64,000 bases of DNA, taken from assembly GCA_947623455.1 (NCBI GenBank), contig OX392527.1:31240201-31304200 (forward strand). The letters are read 5' to 3'. Positions 1-11,544 of the stretch are shown here, one piece after another. The notes beneath the pieces were generated by a model. That model did no database searches. It was not told the origin of the DNA and worked only from the letters and a program-made list of their open reading frames with translations. Position 1 is the first letter of the stretch. Every line of letters starts with the position of its first letter. The stretch comes from Mimachlamys varia (Eukaryota; Mollusca; Bivalvia; Pectinida; Pectinidae). The position numbers and the translations under genes are program-made.

Positions 1-1989
1 ATTAGCCTGGCTCCGGAACTTCTGTACTCGGAAAAAACGGGTAATGCAACCTTCCGTAGTTCCCCTAGCTCTACGTAACAGAGCGAGGGTATTATAGCTG
101 TGTCGGAAACGATCGAATCCTCAGAGATACCCCCGACATTTGATGTGGTTAAGGACTTGAAGTCATACGCCTAATACGTAACGCAATTAAACTAACGTCA
201 CTGACATGTTGACCTATACTAGATTTAAACTGCGATCACAAAAAATACAATGTCTCTATGAAATTAATCTGTACTGACACACACTCAGTAACCTTCGTAA
301 CATAGATTAGACATACAAACACACTTAGCGGCCGAATCATACACACAAGAAAAGATTCTTTCATATATAAATTACCAAGATGAAATATAAAAAGGAAACA
401 ATGTACATGTCAAGTATCCGTTTTGCTACCATACAAGAAATGCTTATACTTGTTTGAATATTGTAATAAATTTTTAACTTGGAGAAATACTCCATGTCTT
501 ATTTTGTGGCGGAGGATGAAAGGAGCCCCCGGCCTGAAACGACAGAAACTTCCGCCAAGGACCAAATTGCATTAAGAAAATGGTTTCCATTGACATTGGG
601 ATTGGAATATCGTTATTAAATTGGTCAGGAACTATCTCAAATATTGGAAATTGTTTTCTATTTTAATCAAGGTATTAGGTAATAAGTCCGGCTAAACACA
701 AGGGTAATGTCTTTTATCTAATTCCCCCATTCTGAATGGGCCCATCGATGGCCTCGCAATCTTTTTAATTGCCTAGAACTCGACAAGAGTTAAAACCCTT
801 TAAACTGATCAGAAAAGAAAAATATTTCTTGATTACACGAAATACTACCGTTTCATATTTATAACAATTTTAAATTAATGAGATTGCCGCCATCCCGCTC
901 CCGTTGATTGCTGTCAGCTTGTTGTTGGAAATGTTCGTGCTATGACGAGTGTATCAGAATTCTATAATCCAGCATGCTGGTATTGATACGTACTGTACAC
1001 TGAGCAATCTTAGGAACAGCACAACACATATATATACCAGCAAATATATCGGTTAACCAGCTCTATTAAAATATTCTCCCTTTTCATGAATCTAAAATAA
1101 TAATGACAATAATAAAAAAACTAAGTAATAGTGAAGTAGCAGTGTCACGTTATAATTTATCGAAATTAATGCCTTTACAGACATCCACCAAATTTTCTGT
1201 GATGCTTATTTGCGCTAGTGCAAGGCAGTGTTGTTTAAGCATTTCGAACTTTGTCCAATATCCGACATATTCTGTTTAGTGTTGCGTATGTACATAACAT
1301 CCAATTCTTCTAAAAATATTTGCTCTATCAACACTTTCATCGCTTAAAAGTGAACAAATACAACACCACCTGCAGTCTTACTGATATCATGAGGTCGTCC
1401 TTTAGAAATAAGTTCTATTTTGAGCAGGATAGACGTTTTTCGTAGCACTTCAAAGTATTGAGTTTAGATAAAACTAAATCACAGTAATCACAACATAAAT
1501 TAACGTTATGTAATCAAATATTAAAGCTCCGTCGGAGACAGAGAAAAGAAAATAAACGTTGGCTTTGTGAAAGCATTGCTATATTAATGATCCATCGTTT
1601 AACACTGAGAAATTATCTGGAAAGATTTTATTCCAAGGTTAGTTGCTTTCTGCACAATAAGGACCGAATGGCCTCGACTAATATATATAAAGCAACTACA
1701 TTGTATTTGTAGTTAACACACACGACAAAGTGTGTGTATATATATATATATATACATGCATGGATTTTTCACTGTTACATTGTATCACGAAAAGAATACA
1801 ATAAAAAAGTATGTTAGCTCATAACCACAGGTTCTCTTGGCGACTAAATTATAACCCCTATGTTTCAAATATGACAAATTTCCATTGATGACACACATTG
1901 AAAATAAGTTGAATCTGTTTGAAATTGCCATTCTAAATAGTGTACGTGTAAAATATTAATTAATCAATCACCCCTGTGTGATGTAAACC
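1..1989. other. Gene-free AT-rich DNA
   Basis: No reading frame of useful length and no recognisable protein similarity on either strand. The stretch contains a short (TA)n microsatellite near 1737-1755 and scattered A/T runs. It may be intergenic or intronic; the sequence does not decide. Confidence 0.6.
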
Positions 1990-2095
1990 GAGAAATCTCA
2001 ACCCGAGGGTAAGATTTTAAGATTGATGAATTTTATCACAGGGCTTTGCTTAGTGCTAACATTCATAAATCTTATCCTAAGGGTTGATATTTCTC
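1990..2095. repeat. Inverted repeat, 28-29 bp arms
   Basis: The arms at 1990-2017 and 2067-2095 are imperfect reverse complements. Both read gagaaat-tcaaccc and end in taagattt when read inward. The loop is about 50 nt. It may be the core of a small MITE; no clear target-site duplication was seen. Confidence 0.6.
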
Positions 2096-2333
2096 TATCT
2101 AAAGTATACAGGTGTGCTTGATTATTTTCCTCCCATACTGACCTCGTTGCATCGCGCAATTATCAATGGCAGATTCAATCTTTGACGAAATTGGTGGCGT
2201 TACTCTGGTGACATATAAAGTGATGACGTGGTAGTGACGTTTTAAAAACAATAGCCCTAACCTAGTTAAATTATCTTTTCCATAGCGAAAAATGAAATGA
2301 ACCAATGATGTGTGGGAAAATAAGATAATTACT

Positions 2334-2686
2334 ATAGGGGCGTAGCTTCCTATACGTAGCTTCCTAAACGCGGGTACGCAGGTGCATACACATAATTTTC
2401 ATAAAAAATAATATTTAAAATACATTTGAAATAAGAAATAAGACTCTTGTTCAAAAAATTAGCGTGTTAATTTTTCAATTCATTTTACCTGAAAATTTAC
2501 AATAGAGCACATTAAAGTGCTCCAAAGACCTATAGGAAATCAGATTGTTTTCTTTGGGGACCCCCAGGACCCCCTTCCGGGAGGTGGACGTATTCCCCTC
2601 CCGTACCCAACCCTTCCTAGCGCTTCGGGTGCTGTCTTCGGTACCACATATGCGTACACTTCAAATCACCCCTAGCTACGCCACTG
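2334..2686. mobile_element. Probable MITE with 'ggcgtagct' ends
   Basis: The right end, read inward on the minus strand, is cagtggcgtagctagggg, a terminus I associate with widespread animal hAT-like non-autonomous elements. The left end at 2334-2350 (aggggcgtagcttcc) matches it only partly. A GC-rich interior at 2556-2640 has runs of C around 'gggacccccaggaccccc'. The target duplication is unclear, so family assignment is tentative. Confidence 0.4.
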
Positions 2687-2689
2687 ACT

Positions 2690-5280
2690 TAAATAAACTT
2701 ATCGATTTATTAAATAAAAATTTAAATCTTGCCCATGTATGGATGCCAGCCTGGGAACAATGATATCGCCGTGATTTATTATGACAGACCTATACCATTT
2801 ATATTACTTACACTTATCAGAAATGTATAAAATTTCTCCTGTAATAATTAAAACCATTTATAAATATCTACAGCTGCTGGGACGTCACCCCGCATACTAC
2901 ACTTGTAACATAGTTGATGTCCTTACTTGATAATACGACAGCGTGCAATTGTTGTATTACTGTTCGTATGAAAACATCAATTTATACCATACTTATTGTA
3001 TACACAATCAAACGGAATATACAAATAACTGTTATAGTCATCTCCCTACCGATACCACATAGATAGTAAGTCTGTACTGATCTTTACCCCAGGTATACAT
3101 TAGTATGTAAAACCCACACTAGACATAATGGTTACTATATATAGTATAATTTCTCGTTGTCGTAAGAAGATATACATGTCATATATCAAAGTTCACTGTA
3201 TCTACAAGGCTTACACTCCAGTGGTACATGTATGTTTACCGTTTTACATTCCGCCTCGCTTCACACATTTCATTGACAACTGACCATTACTACCCTCTCC
3301 CCTGGGATGTCACCACGTCGAGTTCATATTTTCCTGAAATGCGTGAAAGGTTGAAATACCGGACAAATAACAGAAAGTATATGTACGTGTTGTCAACAAG
3401 GTACATGGTGTGTTGTTGATGTCCCTTTCAAACGATGGGTCAGCATCCTGACACAATAGATACGCTATCAATGATGGCCTCCCATGACTTCCGTTTCCTG
3501 TTCATAGGGCGATCAGGAACGCAAGGCATGCGGAACCCACTGGGTGTGGGAGACAGGTCCGGAAATCACTCGATATCCGCCAGCAGTTATGATACAAGTG
3601 TAGTTGACATCCCTTGTCGATCCGTTCCCGTATAATAATATCTGAAGCACACAAAATGATTACAACAAATTAGAAGCCCAGGAGACAGCAGCTGAAGGTA
3701 AGGTGTGGTCCCTGTTGAAATTCCTCGGTCTCCATGGTAATTGCTTGTTGAATTAAAAGCAGCAAAAACTGGTGCAACTGTTGCAAGATCTCATTTAGAT
3801 GGGATGGCGTGCACGTCTCACAGCAAAAGTACAGCGCACATCTGAGGGCCACAATTAGAGCTACGATTGTGCAATCAGAACACAATGGAATCCTTGGACT
3901 GGTGTTGTGATAATGATGCCAAGCCAGCCCAGAATACCAGCCTTTCCTACCTTGACTGGTGTAACTTTTCGAGAAATCCTCTCTTCAAATTTGTTTGAAA
4001 GATATCAAATATTTCATTGTAGATTTTACAAATTGTACATTACAGTTTAAATTTGTGATATTTTTCGAAGTCATACATGAGATGAGATGCGTGTGCATGA
4101 TTTCACAGTGATTTTATTTCCTGTATCGGTAGTCACATTAACACGGGGTTAACAAACACAAGACCTACAGGGGACCCCTCCTCGACCTCGTTTAAGCCCT
4201 GCCATACATTTGACTGAAAACAAATTGTGCCTGTTGACCTATTCTAAAACATATTCTATGATCCATTTCTCAAAGGCATGGCAAAGCAAAACTGAAAGAG
4301 GTCTCAACACAAGATTAATCGTAGTAAATACATGCTCAGTCGTTAGGAGAGATACAGACAGATATGAACGCCGGGAGGGTCTCAACTACACACAGATTTT
4401 ACTGACAACAATAGCGAATCTCATCAGATTTCTGAGATTGCTTTCCATGTCTCCAATGACATGGTCATAATGCTGATATCAGCTATTTAGCTCTGTAATT
4501 GAACAACACACTCGGAACGCAAGGGGGAGAAAGTCAACAATTAACCCAACGATAATAGTGTAGACGTACATGTACGATGATGTAGTATTCGATCAGTCAT
4601 TGTTTATGAATCTCTATGTATCACGCAAATAGCTAGTTTTCCCTGCGTCATTGGTCTCTCTCTGTATTGTAAAAATATCCCACATGATGTGATAATTGTA
4701 CCATTATACACAGGCTCGTAAAACATCGTCGTTTTTCCTTACGAAAAACCCCGTGAATATTTCCAAGTGTCATTAATTTAAAACCCTTGCATAAGGCCCA
4801 GTATCACTAGACTAAACTCAGTGAACATGCATTTGTCCCAGTGTCGCTTAACTAAAACTCTTGTATTAACAATAAAAATGATGTAACAGACACATGCTGC
4901 AACTTTTAAATTTAGTAATAGATACAGTACGCCGAAAAATGAATTAAATTGCACCATACAGTTGTTTCGTCCTCCTAGGACTCTTCCGTGATGCTAGGGG
5001 TCAAAAGGTGGGAATCCAAATCATCTAAACTCATGTAGAAGTAGAAGAGTCAGATGCGTAAAACCTCTTTAATATATGAATTTGGAAAACAAATTGAATT
5101 ATAGTACTGTAGAATTCCAAATCTAAACAAAACCGCGTGTATTAGTTCCAGTATTACTATACTAAACTCGATGTACGTTCAACAAACAGCTAACGTATCA
5201 ACGTACTTCCGGTATAACACCTATCATTGCCTACAGTTATTAGGTACCTATTGCACCTAAGCTTTTCAATTACAAACACT
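2690..5280. other. Gene-free stretch
   Basis: Only short, unrelated open frames (under 90 codons) in mixed orientation, with no motif I recognise. No tRNA, repeat array or clear transposon end was found. Nothing further can be supported. Confidence 0.5.
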
Positions 5281-5299
5281 GCAACAGTTGAACATAGAT

Positions 5300-6950
5300 G
5301 ACCTTATAACGACCCTTCCTTCAGCATGTTTATGTTCTTTATCCCCATATTGATATGGCCCAGCTGGACACATAGTAACCGTCAATGTGAACATTATCCC
5401 TAACATAAAGCTACGAGGTTTTTCATGTAAGGTCCTAAGTATCGAGAGACTCCATCCACCAAATGGAATGGGGATTTCAAGATTCTTATGGACTCTGTAG
5501 AAGGTTACTCCAGACAATTGGCTAAACGTGAACATGCTGAATTGGATTCATTTTCAAAGTGGATGATATATATCAGGTCCTATGTTCTGAAAAGAATAAG
5601 CAGTGAGACATACAAAATGAAAACTAAAGACAAGTCGATATTTCTTGACCCCAATGTTCGAACAACACTCAACGACCTACATGACAAGTATGTGATTGTG
5701 TCTGCAAACAAGGCATCTAATAACCTGATCCTAGTTTGCAAACACTATTACATTCATTGTTTGCAAAAAAACCTTGGCCTTTGTGATAACCAAAGTAACC
5801 CTACTTACGCATTGATCTGTTTTCCGAAAGATGAAATGCTTTCTAACTATACATCAGTATTACAATATTTCAAGATACCCGTTAATGATAAATTCGTTGA
5901 CCTTCTTGGTCTATATTGGATACCAAACTACACAAGGATCCTTATAAGCAACGTTTTATCACAGGCTATTCTCATTGTTCAACCATGCCATTATCAAAAC
6001 TTCTTACTACCATTCGTACCTTTAAATCAGGGCTTCAGTCTTATTGTGACACTGTATACTGCAGGAGTGGCATTAACGGGATGTGGATTTTGAAAAATTC
6101 AAAAGATCTTCTGATCAGTCTTGAGCACCCCCTTCTCAAAAATGTTTCATCTATCAAAATATTTGATTTTTCCATCCTATAAACTACCATACCACATACC
6201 AAACTGAAAGAACATCTTCGGTCACTCATTATGAGTAATTTCTTTTCCAAGAAAGGCGGACGACAATACAAATACATGGTTGTAAGCTATCTTGGAGCAT
6301 ACTTTGTGAAAACCACAACAGAAGTTTGGATAAAATAAACCGATGAAGACATATATTACGAATGATTAAATTCCTGGTTGACAATATCTTTGTTGTGTTC
6401 GGAGGAAAGATTTTCTAACAGATTGTTGGCATTCCCATTGGAACTAATTGTGCCTCACTTTTGGCTTTTTGTTTTCGTAATAGGCTGAATTTGTCGAGGA
6501 GCTTATCAGGACGGGTAACAAAAACCTTGCCAAATCTCACTCTCGGGTATATCGACAATGTGTTGTCTAAAAACAACAAGAAGTGTGTTGACCTTGTCGA
6601 TCGTACCCAACTGAACTTGAAATTAAGGACACAACACACTCTCCCACATTAGCTTCTTACCTCGATCTTTACTTAAATAATAACCAGCTCGGGCAGCTTA
6701 CAACAAAGGTGTTTGATTCGTTATTTTAGGGCTTGCTCTGAATATCTCGATTTTCGTGATAGATGTCAACTGCTGACGAACAAACTTACGGCACAGGGAT
6801 TCGAGAAATGCAGGTTGATGAAGACTATGGACAAGTTTTATGGTCGCCATCTTGAACTCACCGAGAAATATTCTGTATCTTTGTGTGGTATGAAGATGGA
6901 CTTTTTTTTAGTTTGCTTGTTAGTGTGTTTACTTGTTGTTAGACAAAGAT
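5300..6950 (+). pseudogene. Decayed Penelope-like reverse transcriptase
   Basis: A reverse transcriptase relic can be followed across all three plus frames with frameshifts and stops. In order I see: YGPAGHIVT near 5350; a MDSVEGYSRQLAKRE-type segment from 5488; LHDKYVIVSANKASNN near 5680; YWIPN near 5915; a PYKQRFITGYS...PLSKLL block from 5934 in the next frame; a SGINGMWILKNSKDLL block ending near 6115; FDFSILYTTIPH near 6160-6200; VGIPIGTNCASLLA near 6425-6470; YID followed by N instead of the second catalytic Asp near 6550; and KFYGRHLELTEKYSVS near 6834-6880. The block order resembles Penelope-like RTs in animals; I recognise the family from memory, not a search. No GIY-YIG endonuclease domain was seen downstream. 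The element cannot encode an active enzyme: the YIDD motif is altered and the frame is broken several times. Confidence 0.65.
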
Positions 6951-7227
6951 GACTCGATTCTCATTTTGAGGACTGATGCTTACTTGAATGTGACCAAGAT
7001 TTGCATGGCGGGTGTCGTCGATGAAGCAGAAGACGCTTACTCTTCCGGAACACCTGGTCTTATTCTCTTGTGCTTTTACGAGAGTCTCCATGTAAAGCTT
7101 TCCTTTGTTCCTATTTTGCTCCTAGTTTAATCGATTTTGAGTTCCGACTATGGTTTTGTTGACGCTTTGGTATTCTCTGACATTTTTATTGCTGCCCCAA
7201 TTCTCCTTGAAGTCTATTTCGCATTGG

Positions 7228-7687
7228 GCACGCACCTGTCGTCGGAAACCCGCTGTACACTTCTCTGACGCTTGCATACCGTGGGCTATAATAGATGGAA
7301 ACACTCGTTTTCGTAGTAAAATAGGAGCCAATCATATCGAGACTTTCATCCATGACTACATCCAGACTGGAATCCAGCCGGGGTATCCTGTTTAATTTGT
7401 AGCACCTCCTGTCAACAAAACCTGTCGATGGTGTTTGATTGTGTCGATTGTGTTAGAATATAAGGTCCTACTATACAGAGATCGACATCGGCGTCATGCC
7501 TACAAAAATATACTGGTCGTGGTCAAAGTAAAATGATTTAACCGTGTGTCACAAGAAACGACCATTCTGATTGGACGAAATCTCCGAATAAACTTCTATT
7601 CGTGGAAACAAAGATTCCATCTATTCATGCCCACGGTATGCAAGCGTCAGAGATGTGTACCGTGGTTTTCCGACGAATGCACGCAAC
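7228..7687. repeat. Long inverted repeat, about 80-bp arms
   Basis: The left arm (about 7228-7310) and right arm (about 7600-7687) are reverse complements. They share a perfect 25-bp core starting tctctgacgcttgc and ending ccgtgggc. The spacer is about 290 bp. The structure begins roughly 280 bp after the Penelope-like relic and may belong to it, since these elements often carry inverted or partial copies, or it may be an independent foldback element. Confidence 0.65.
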
Positions 7688-7749
7688 ATGAGTTGATGTT
7701 AATAAAGGTTAAAACAAACAAAAAAATGAGCAACTTGCCTCCGATTTGA

Positions 7750-9834
7750 TTCTTGAATAAATGTACAATTTCAACATTAGGTTAAGATAATTTCTAGGTA
7801 TCTATTTTTAGCGCAAAACTTCCCGAAGCATAGTCAATTTCTAGTTTGGAATATGGCCGGACATTGAGGACAACAGGCATATGACCTTGACCTTACGCTA
7901 ACTTAATACAGACCAAACCACATTAGCGTCTCGTGGATCCCTCTAAATCTCATGTTCTCACACAAACGATGGCCGAATTACTTATCGTGAAATGAAGTCA
8001 TTAATTGTTTCTTGTTTTTATTGATCTTTCGCTGTTATGCGAATTGACACAGATTACTTTGTTTTCTCTAATATGATTATAATGACACGCTCTATTGTAT
8101 CGTATTGATTTAGTCCCCGGTGAGCCATCGCAATTACTAGATGTATGATAGATTTGGCAACGATATCACCCTGAATGGCCCGCTAGTCCATGGTAAATGT
8201 GTTTACCCATAGATTGAAAAGCGTCTGTATGACAATGAATTAAGCTGCATCCTTCCGGTCGGTTGGGGCAGATCCAAACGAGATCCTAGCAATACCGACA
8301 GATCATCTACTGTGATACGGACAAATTCGTTGAAACTCACATTGACCAACAACTCATTGAAGACAGGCAATTACGTATTCTGGTGAAAAGGGTATGGTGT
8401 TTGAATTTTCTCTATTATCTAACTAATACGGACCTGTTATGTAACGAACATATTCTCCACCATCCTGGACTTTAGAGTGCTCAGGTCAGTGAGCTTGCAT
8501 TGTGACGTGACTGATTAGGGTATCAGTCACGTGATTGGCGCCATGAGTACACAACGTATGCGTACATGTAGGCCTACCAACTCGTGATCATTTTGACAGT
8601 GACTGCAACACCGTTCGATGCTTGTTTGGTAAAGAAGTTATTACAAATCGCTCATCTTTCATATTTTGTTGTAATATTAGATTTACAAAAGTCCCTCTTT
8701 ACTGATTCCTACTTGGGTGGTATACACGCCAGATCAATAAGGGTCTGATTGCGGTGGTGTGGCCATGTGCAGTCCCTCAGAGGGAGGGCCGTCTTTAGAG
8801 GCCGTATCACTCAGCCCGACACACCATACAAAGCATTAGCGGACGTCACAATTCTGTCGTTGGCGGAAAATACTCCACATACGAGACTGTCATTACCAAA
8901 TGCTTATACAATATCATATAAACCCGAAATGATTTAGCACTTTCATCTAAAGCCAGTGATATTTTACAGGCACTTGTATTAAACCTTGTCATGATTTCTC
9001 CAGAGCTATTTGATTTCGAATTAATATCAATGCATATGGGTAATGTATCGTGTAATAACAGTGCCTGTCACTGCCACAGCGGTATATCTATTGACTTCGA
9101 AGTTGGGATACTCCTATAATTATATTCAATCTCTACCCAAGTCGTGTGACCGACGTCAAAGGCACGCCATTTGACGTGTATCACGACGGTTACAAAACTT
9201 GCACCCGGGCAAAAATATCCTGGCTATAACTTAACCAGGAAGAGGCAGGAGCACCAAAAACGAACTTGGAAGCACCTGCGGTTTAAACTTCGTGTTAGTA
9301 ATCCACAGCTTTTCTGTGTTGTGTGTTGCTAGGTTGCTGTATGTGGGGTCAAGTGTGTGATATATGGAAGGAGAACGCTTTCACGTGCTTGTCATAACAC
9401 AGATTTTCGTGTAGTCACGAACGGGCCATTAACTTTAACACCAAATAACAGTACTAGTCATGATGATGTTTGTTTTCCGATCATGATCGATACTTGACGA
9501 AAAAGAAAATTAAACATCAGCTGCTCAAACTGCTGATGGTGTCACTTAAACAAAAAACATTAGAGAAAATATAACGTTTTTTTTTAAACTAATCAATCAA
9601 TCTCAAAATAAGTCGACCTGTCAGAGAACCGTTTCGTTTAGGTAATAGCATTATAGAACTGATCATTGTACGGTTTGGGGAAATATGTGCAAGCTGTTGC
9701 AAATGACCATAGGGCACTTCTTATCCGGGCAATTTGGCGAATTGGGTTTACTAGAGCAATGACTACATCAGCGTGTACGTCAGACGCACCGACAGACAAA
9801 ACCGACATGCAAACCAAACCCTTGGAGTGTGTCT
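7750..9834. other. Gene-free stretch
   Basis: No gene, repeat array or transposon end was recognised. A 62-codon open frame at 8749-8937 begins with an RWCGHV-like string but has no further supporting similarity. Confidence 0.5.
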
Positions 9835-10790
9835 GAAAGGCCAGTAGAGGTAGACAAACCACTGTCTGAGCGGCCAGTAGGGATATGCAAATCACTGTCT
9901 GCGCGGCAGGTTGGGATATAAACAATGTACAAATCACGGTCTGAGCGGCCAGTAGGCGAATGCAATGCACTGTCTGAGCGGCCAGTAGGGGTATACAAAT
10001 CACTGTCTGAACGGCGAAAGGGTATGCAAATCGCTGTCTGAGCGGCCAGTAGGGGTATTCAAATCACTGTCTGAACGGCCAGTAGGGGTATGCAAATCAC
10101 TGTCTGAGCGGCCTGTAGGGGTATATAAATCACTGCCTGGGCGGCCAGTTGATATATACAAATCATTGTCTGAGCGGCCAGTAGGGGTATGCAAATCACT
10201 GCCCGAGCGGCCAGTAGGGATATGCAAATCACTGTCTGAGCGGCCAGTAGGAGTATGCAAATCGCTGTCGTAGCGGCCAGTAGGGTATGCAAATCACTGT
10301 CTGAGCGGCCAGTAGGGGATATGCAAATCATGGTCTGAGCGGCCAGTAAGGGTATACAAGTCACTGTCTGAGCGGCCAGTAGGGGTATGCAAATCGCTGT
10401 CTGAGCGGCCAGTAGGGGTATACAAATCACTGTCTGAGCGGCCAGTAGGGGTATGCAAATCGCTGTCGGAGCGGCCAGTAGGGTATGCAAATCACTGTCT
10501 GAGCGGCCAGTAGGGGATATGCAAATCATGGTCTGAGCGGCCAGTAGGGGTATACAAATCGCTGTCTGAGCGGCCAGTAGGGGTATGCAAATCGCTGTCT
10601 GAGCGGCCAGTAGGGGTATACAAATCACTGTCTGAGCGGCCAGTAGGGGATATGCAAATCGCTGTCTGAGCGGCCAGTAGGGGTATACAAATCACTGTCT
10701 GAGCGGCCAGTAGGGGAATACAAGTCACTGTCTGAGCGGCCAGTAGGGGAATACAAGTCACTGTCTGAGCGACCAGTAAGGGTAAACAAA
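9835..10790. repeat. 33-bp minisatellite, about 29 copies
   Basis: The consensus plus-strand unit runs ctgtctgagcggccagta then ggggtatgcaaatca (33 bp; some units 32 or 34 bp). Many units contain atgcaaat, the canonical POU/octamer sequence. There is a higher-order period of about 199 bp (six units), seen by matching the variants near 10,268 and 10,467. All three minus-strand frames stay open over hundreds of bases because the unit lacks stops there; read as protein it gives an 11-residue PTGRSDSDLHT-type repeat. I judge it non-coding because frames change with the 32/34-bp units and no domain is attached. Confidence 0.92.
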
Positions 10791-10799
10791 CATATATCA

Positions 10800-11540
10800 A
10801 TCCAATGATTGAATTGTATCGATGATTTGACTGTTTTTATAAAACATTGCCTAGTCACATTTCTATGGAGACTAAAATAAGCATACAAACTGCAAATTTA
10901 CAATGCCATTAAACAACAGTCAGAACCCATTGGGTCGCAAAACAATATATTATGTTCGACTGAAATTTCTGTAGAATTAACTCGATGATGGAGTCCGTTC
11001 TCGGAAACTTCTCTGGGGACGGTTTGGCGTTTATATGATGACCAAAGAGAGATACTAACGAGGAAATCCCGCAGACATGGATTGCGTAACATTTTTATGT
11101 GACAAAGCTAGCATTTCACACCATCATCAACCGATCATCCAAATCGTATAAATCGTCAACATCAAGGTAAACCTAACTGAACGAAAATTCCCGGTCCACG
11201 CCAAAGCGCCTTCCTCATCCCACCAGCTCGCGTGTTGGACAGAATCATGTGTTTATTTCGGTCTGTTTAAGTCATAACCAATTTCTCATCAAACTCTTTA
11301 TCTTCCTGTTTATAACGCATTAGCGTGAAGTTGTTGAATATATCGCCATCAGATACCAGCCGAAATCCCAGTCGTCGTCACTTACCCGAGGAAGTGTCCC
11401 AACTATGTCCAACATTGCAAAACACGAGAAGTGTTCAAATTAAAAATACATGTGTTTAGAATACAACCCGAAACCCTATCAATTATATAATGCAATGCTG
11501 TCATATATCATTAAATCTGTTGCAACGGATAATGGAATAA
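10800..11540. other. Gene-free spacer between two arrays
   Basis: Unique-looking AT-rich DNA between the 33-bp and 46-bp arrays. One 64-codon minus-strand open frame (10,898-11,092) has no recognisable similarity. Confidence 0.5.
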
Positions 11541-11544
11541 AAAC

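Noticed and set aside
8749..8937. Possible retrotransposon C-terminus (RWCGHV start)
   Set aside because: Only a six-residue resemblance. The rest of the frame shows no motif, and no neighbouring RT sequence was found.
9638..10888. Long minus-strand open frames (up to 189 codons) with PTGRSDSD- and LLAAQT-type repeats
   Set aside because: They translate a 33-bp minisatellite. All three minus frames are open, unit-length changes shift the frame, and no start, domain or splice context supports a protein.
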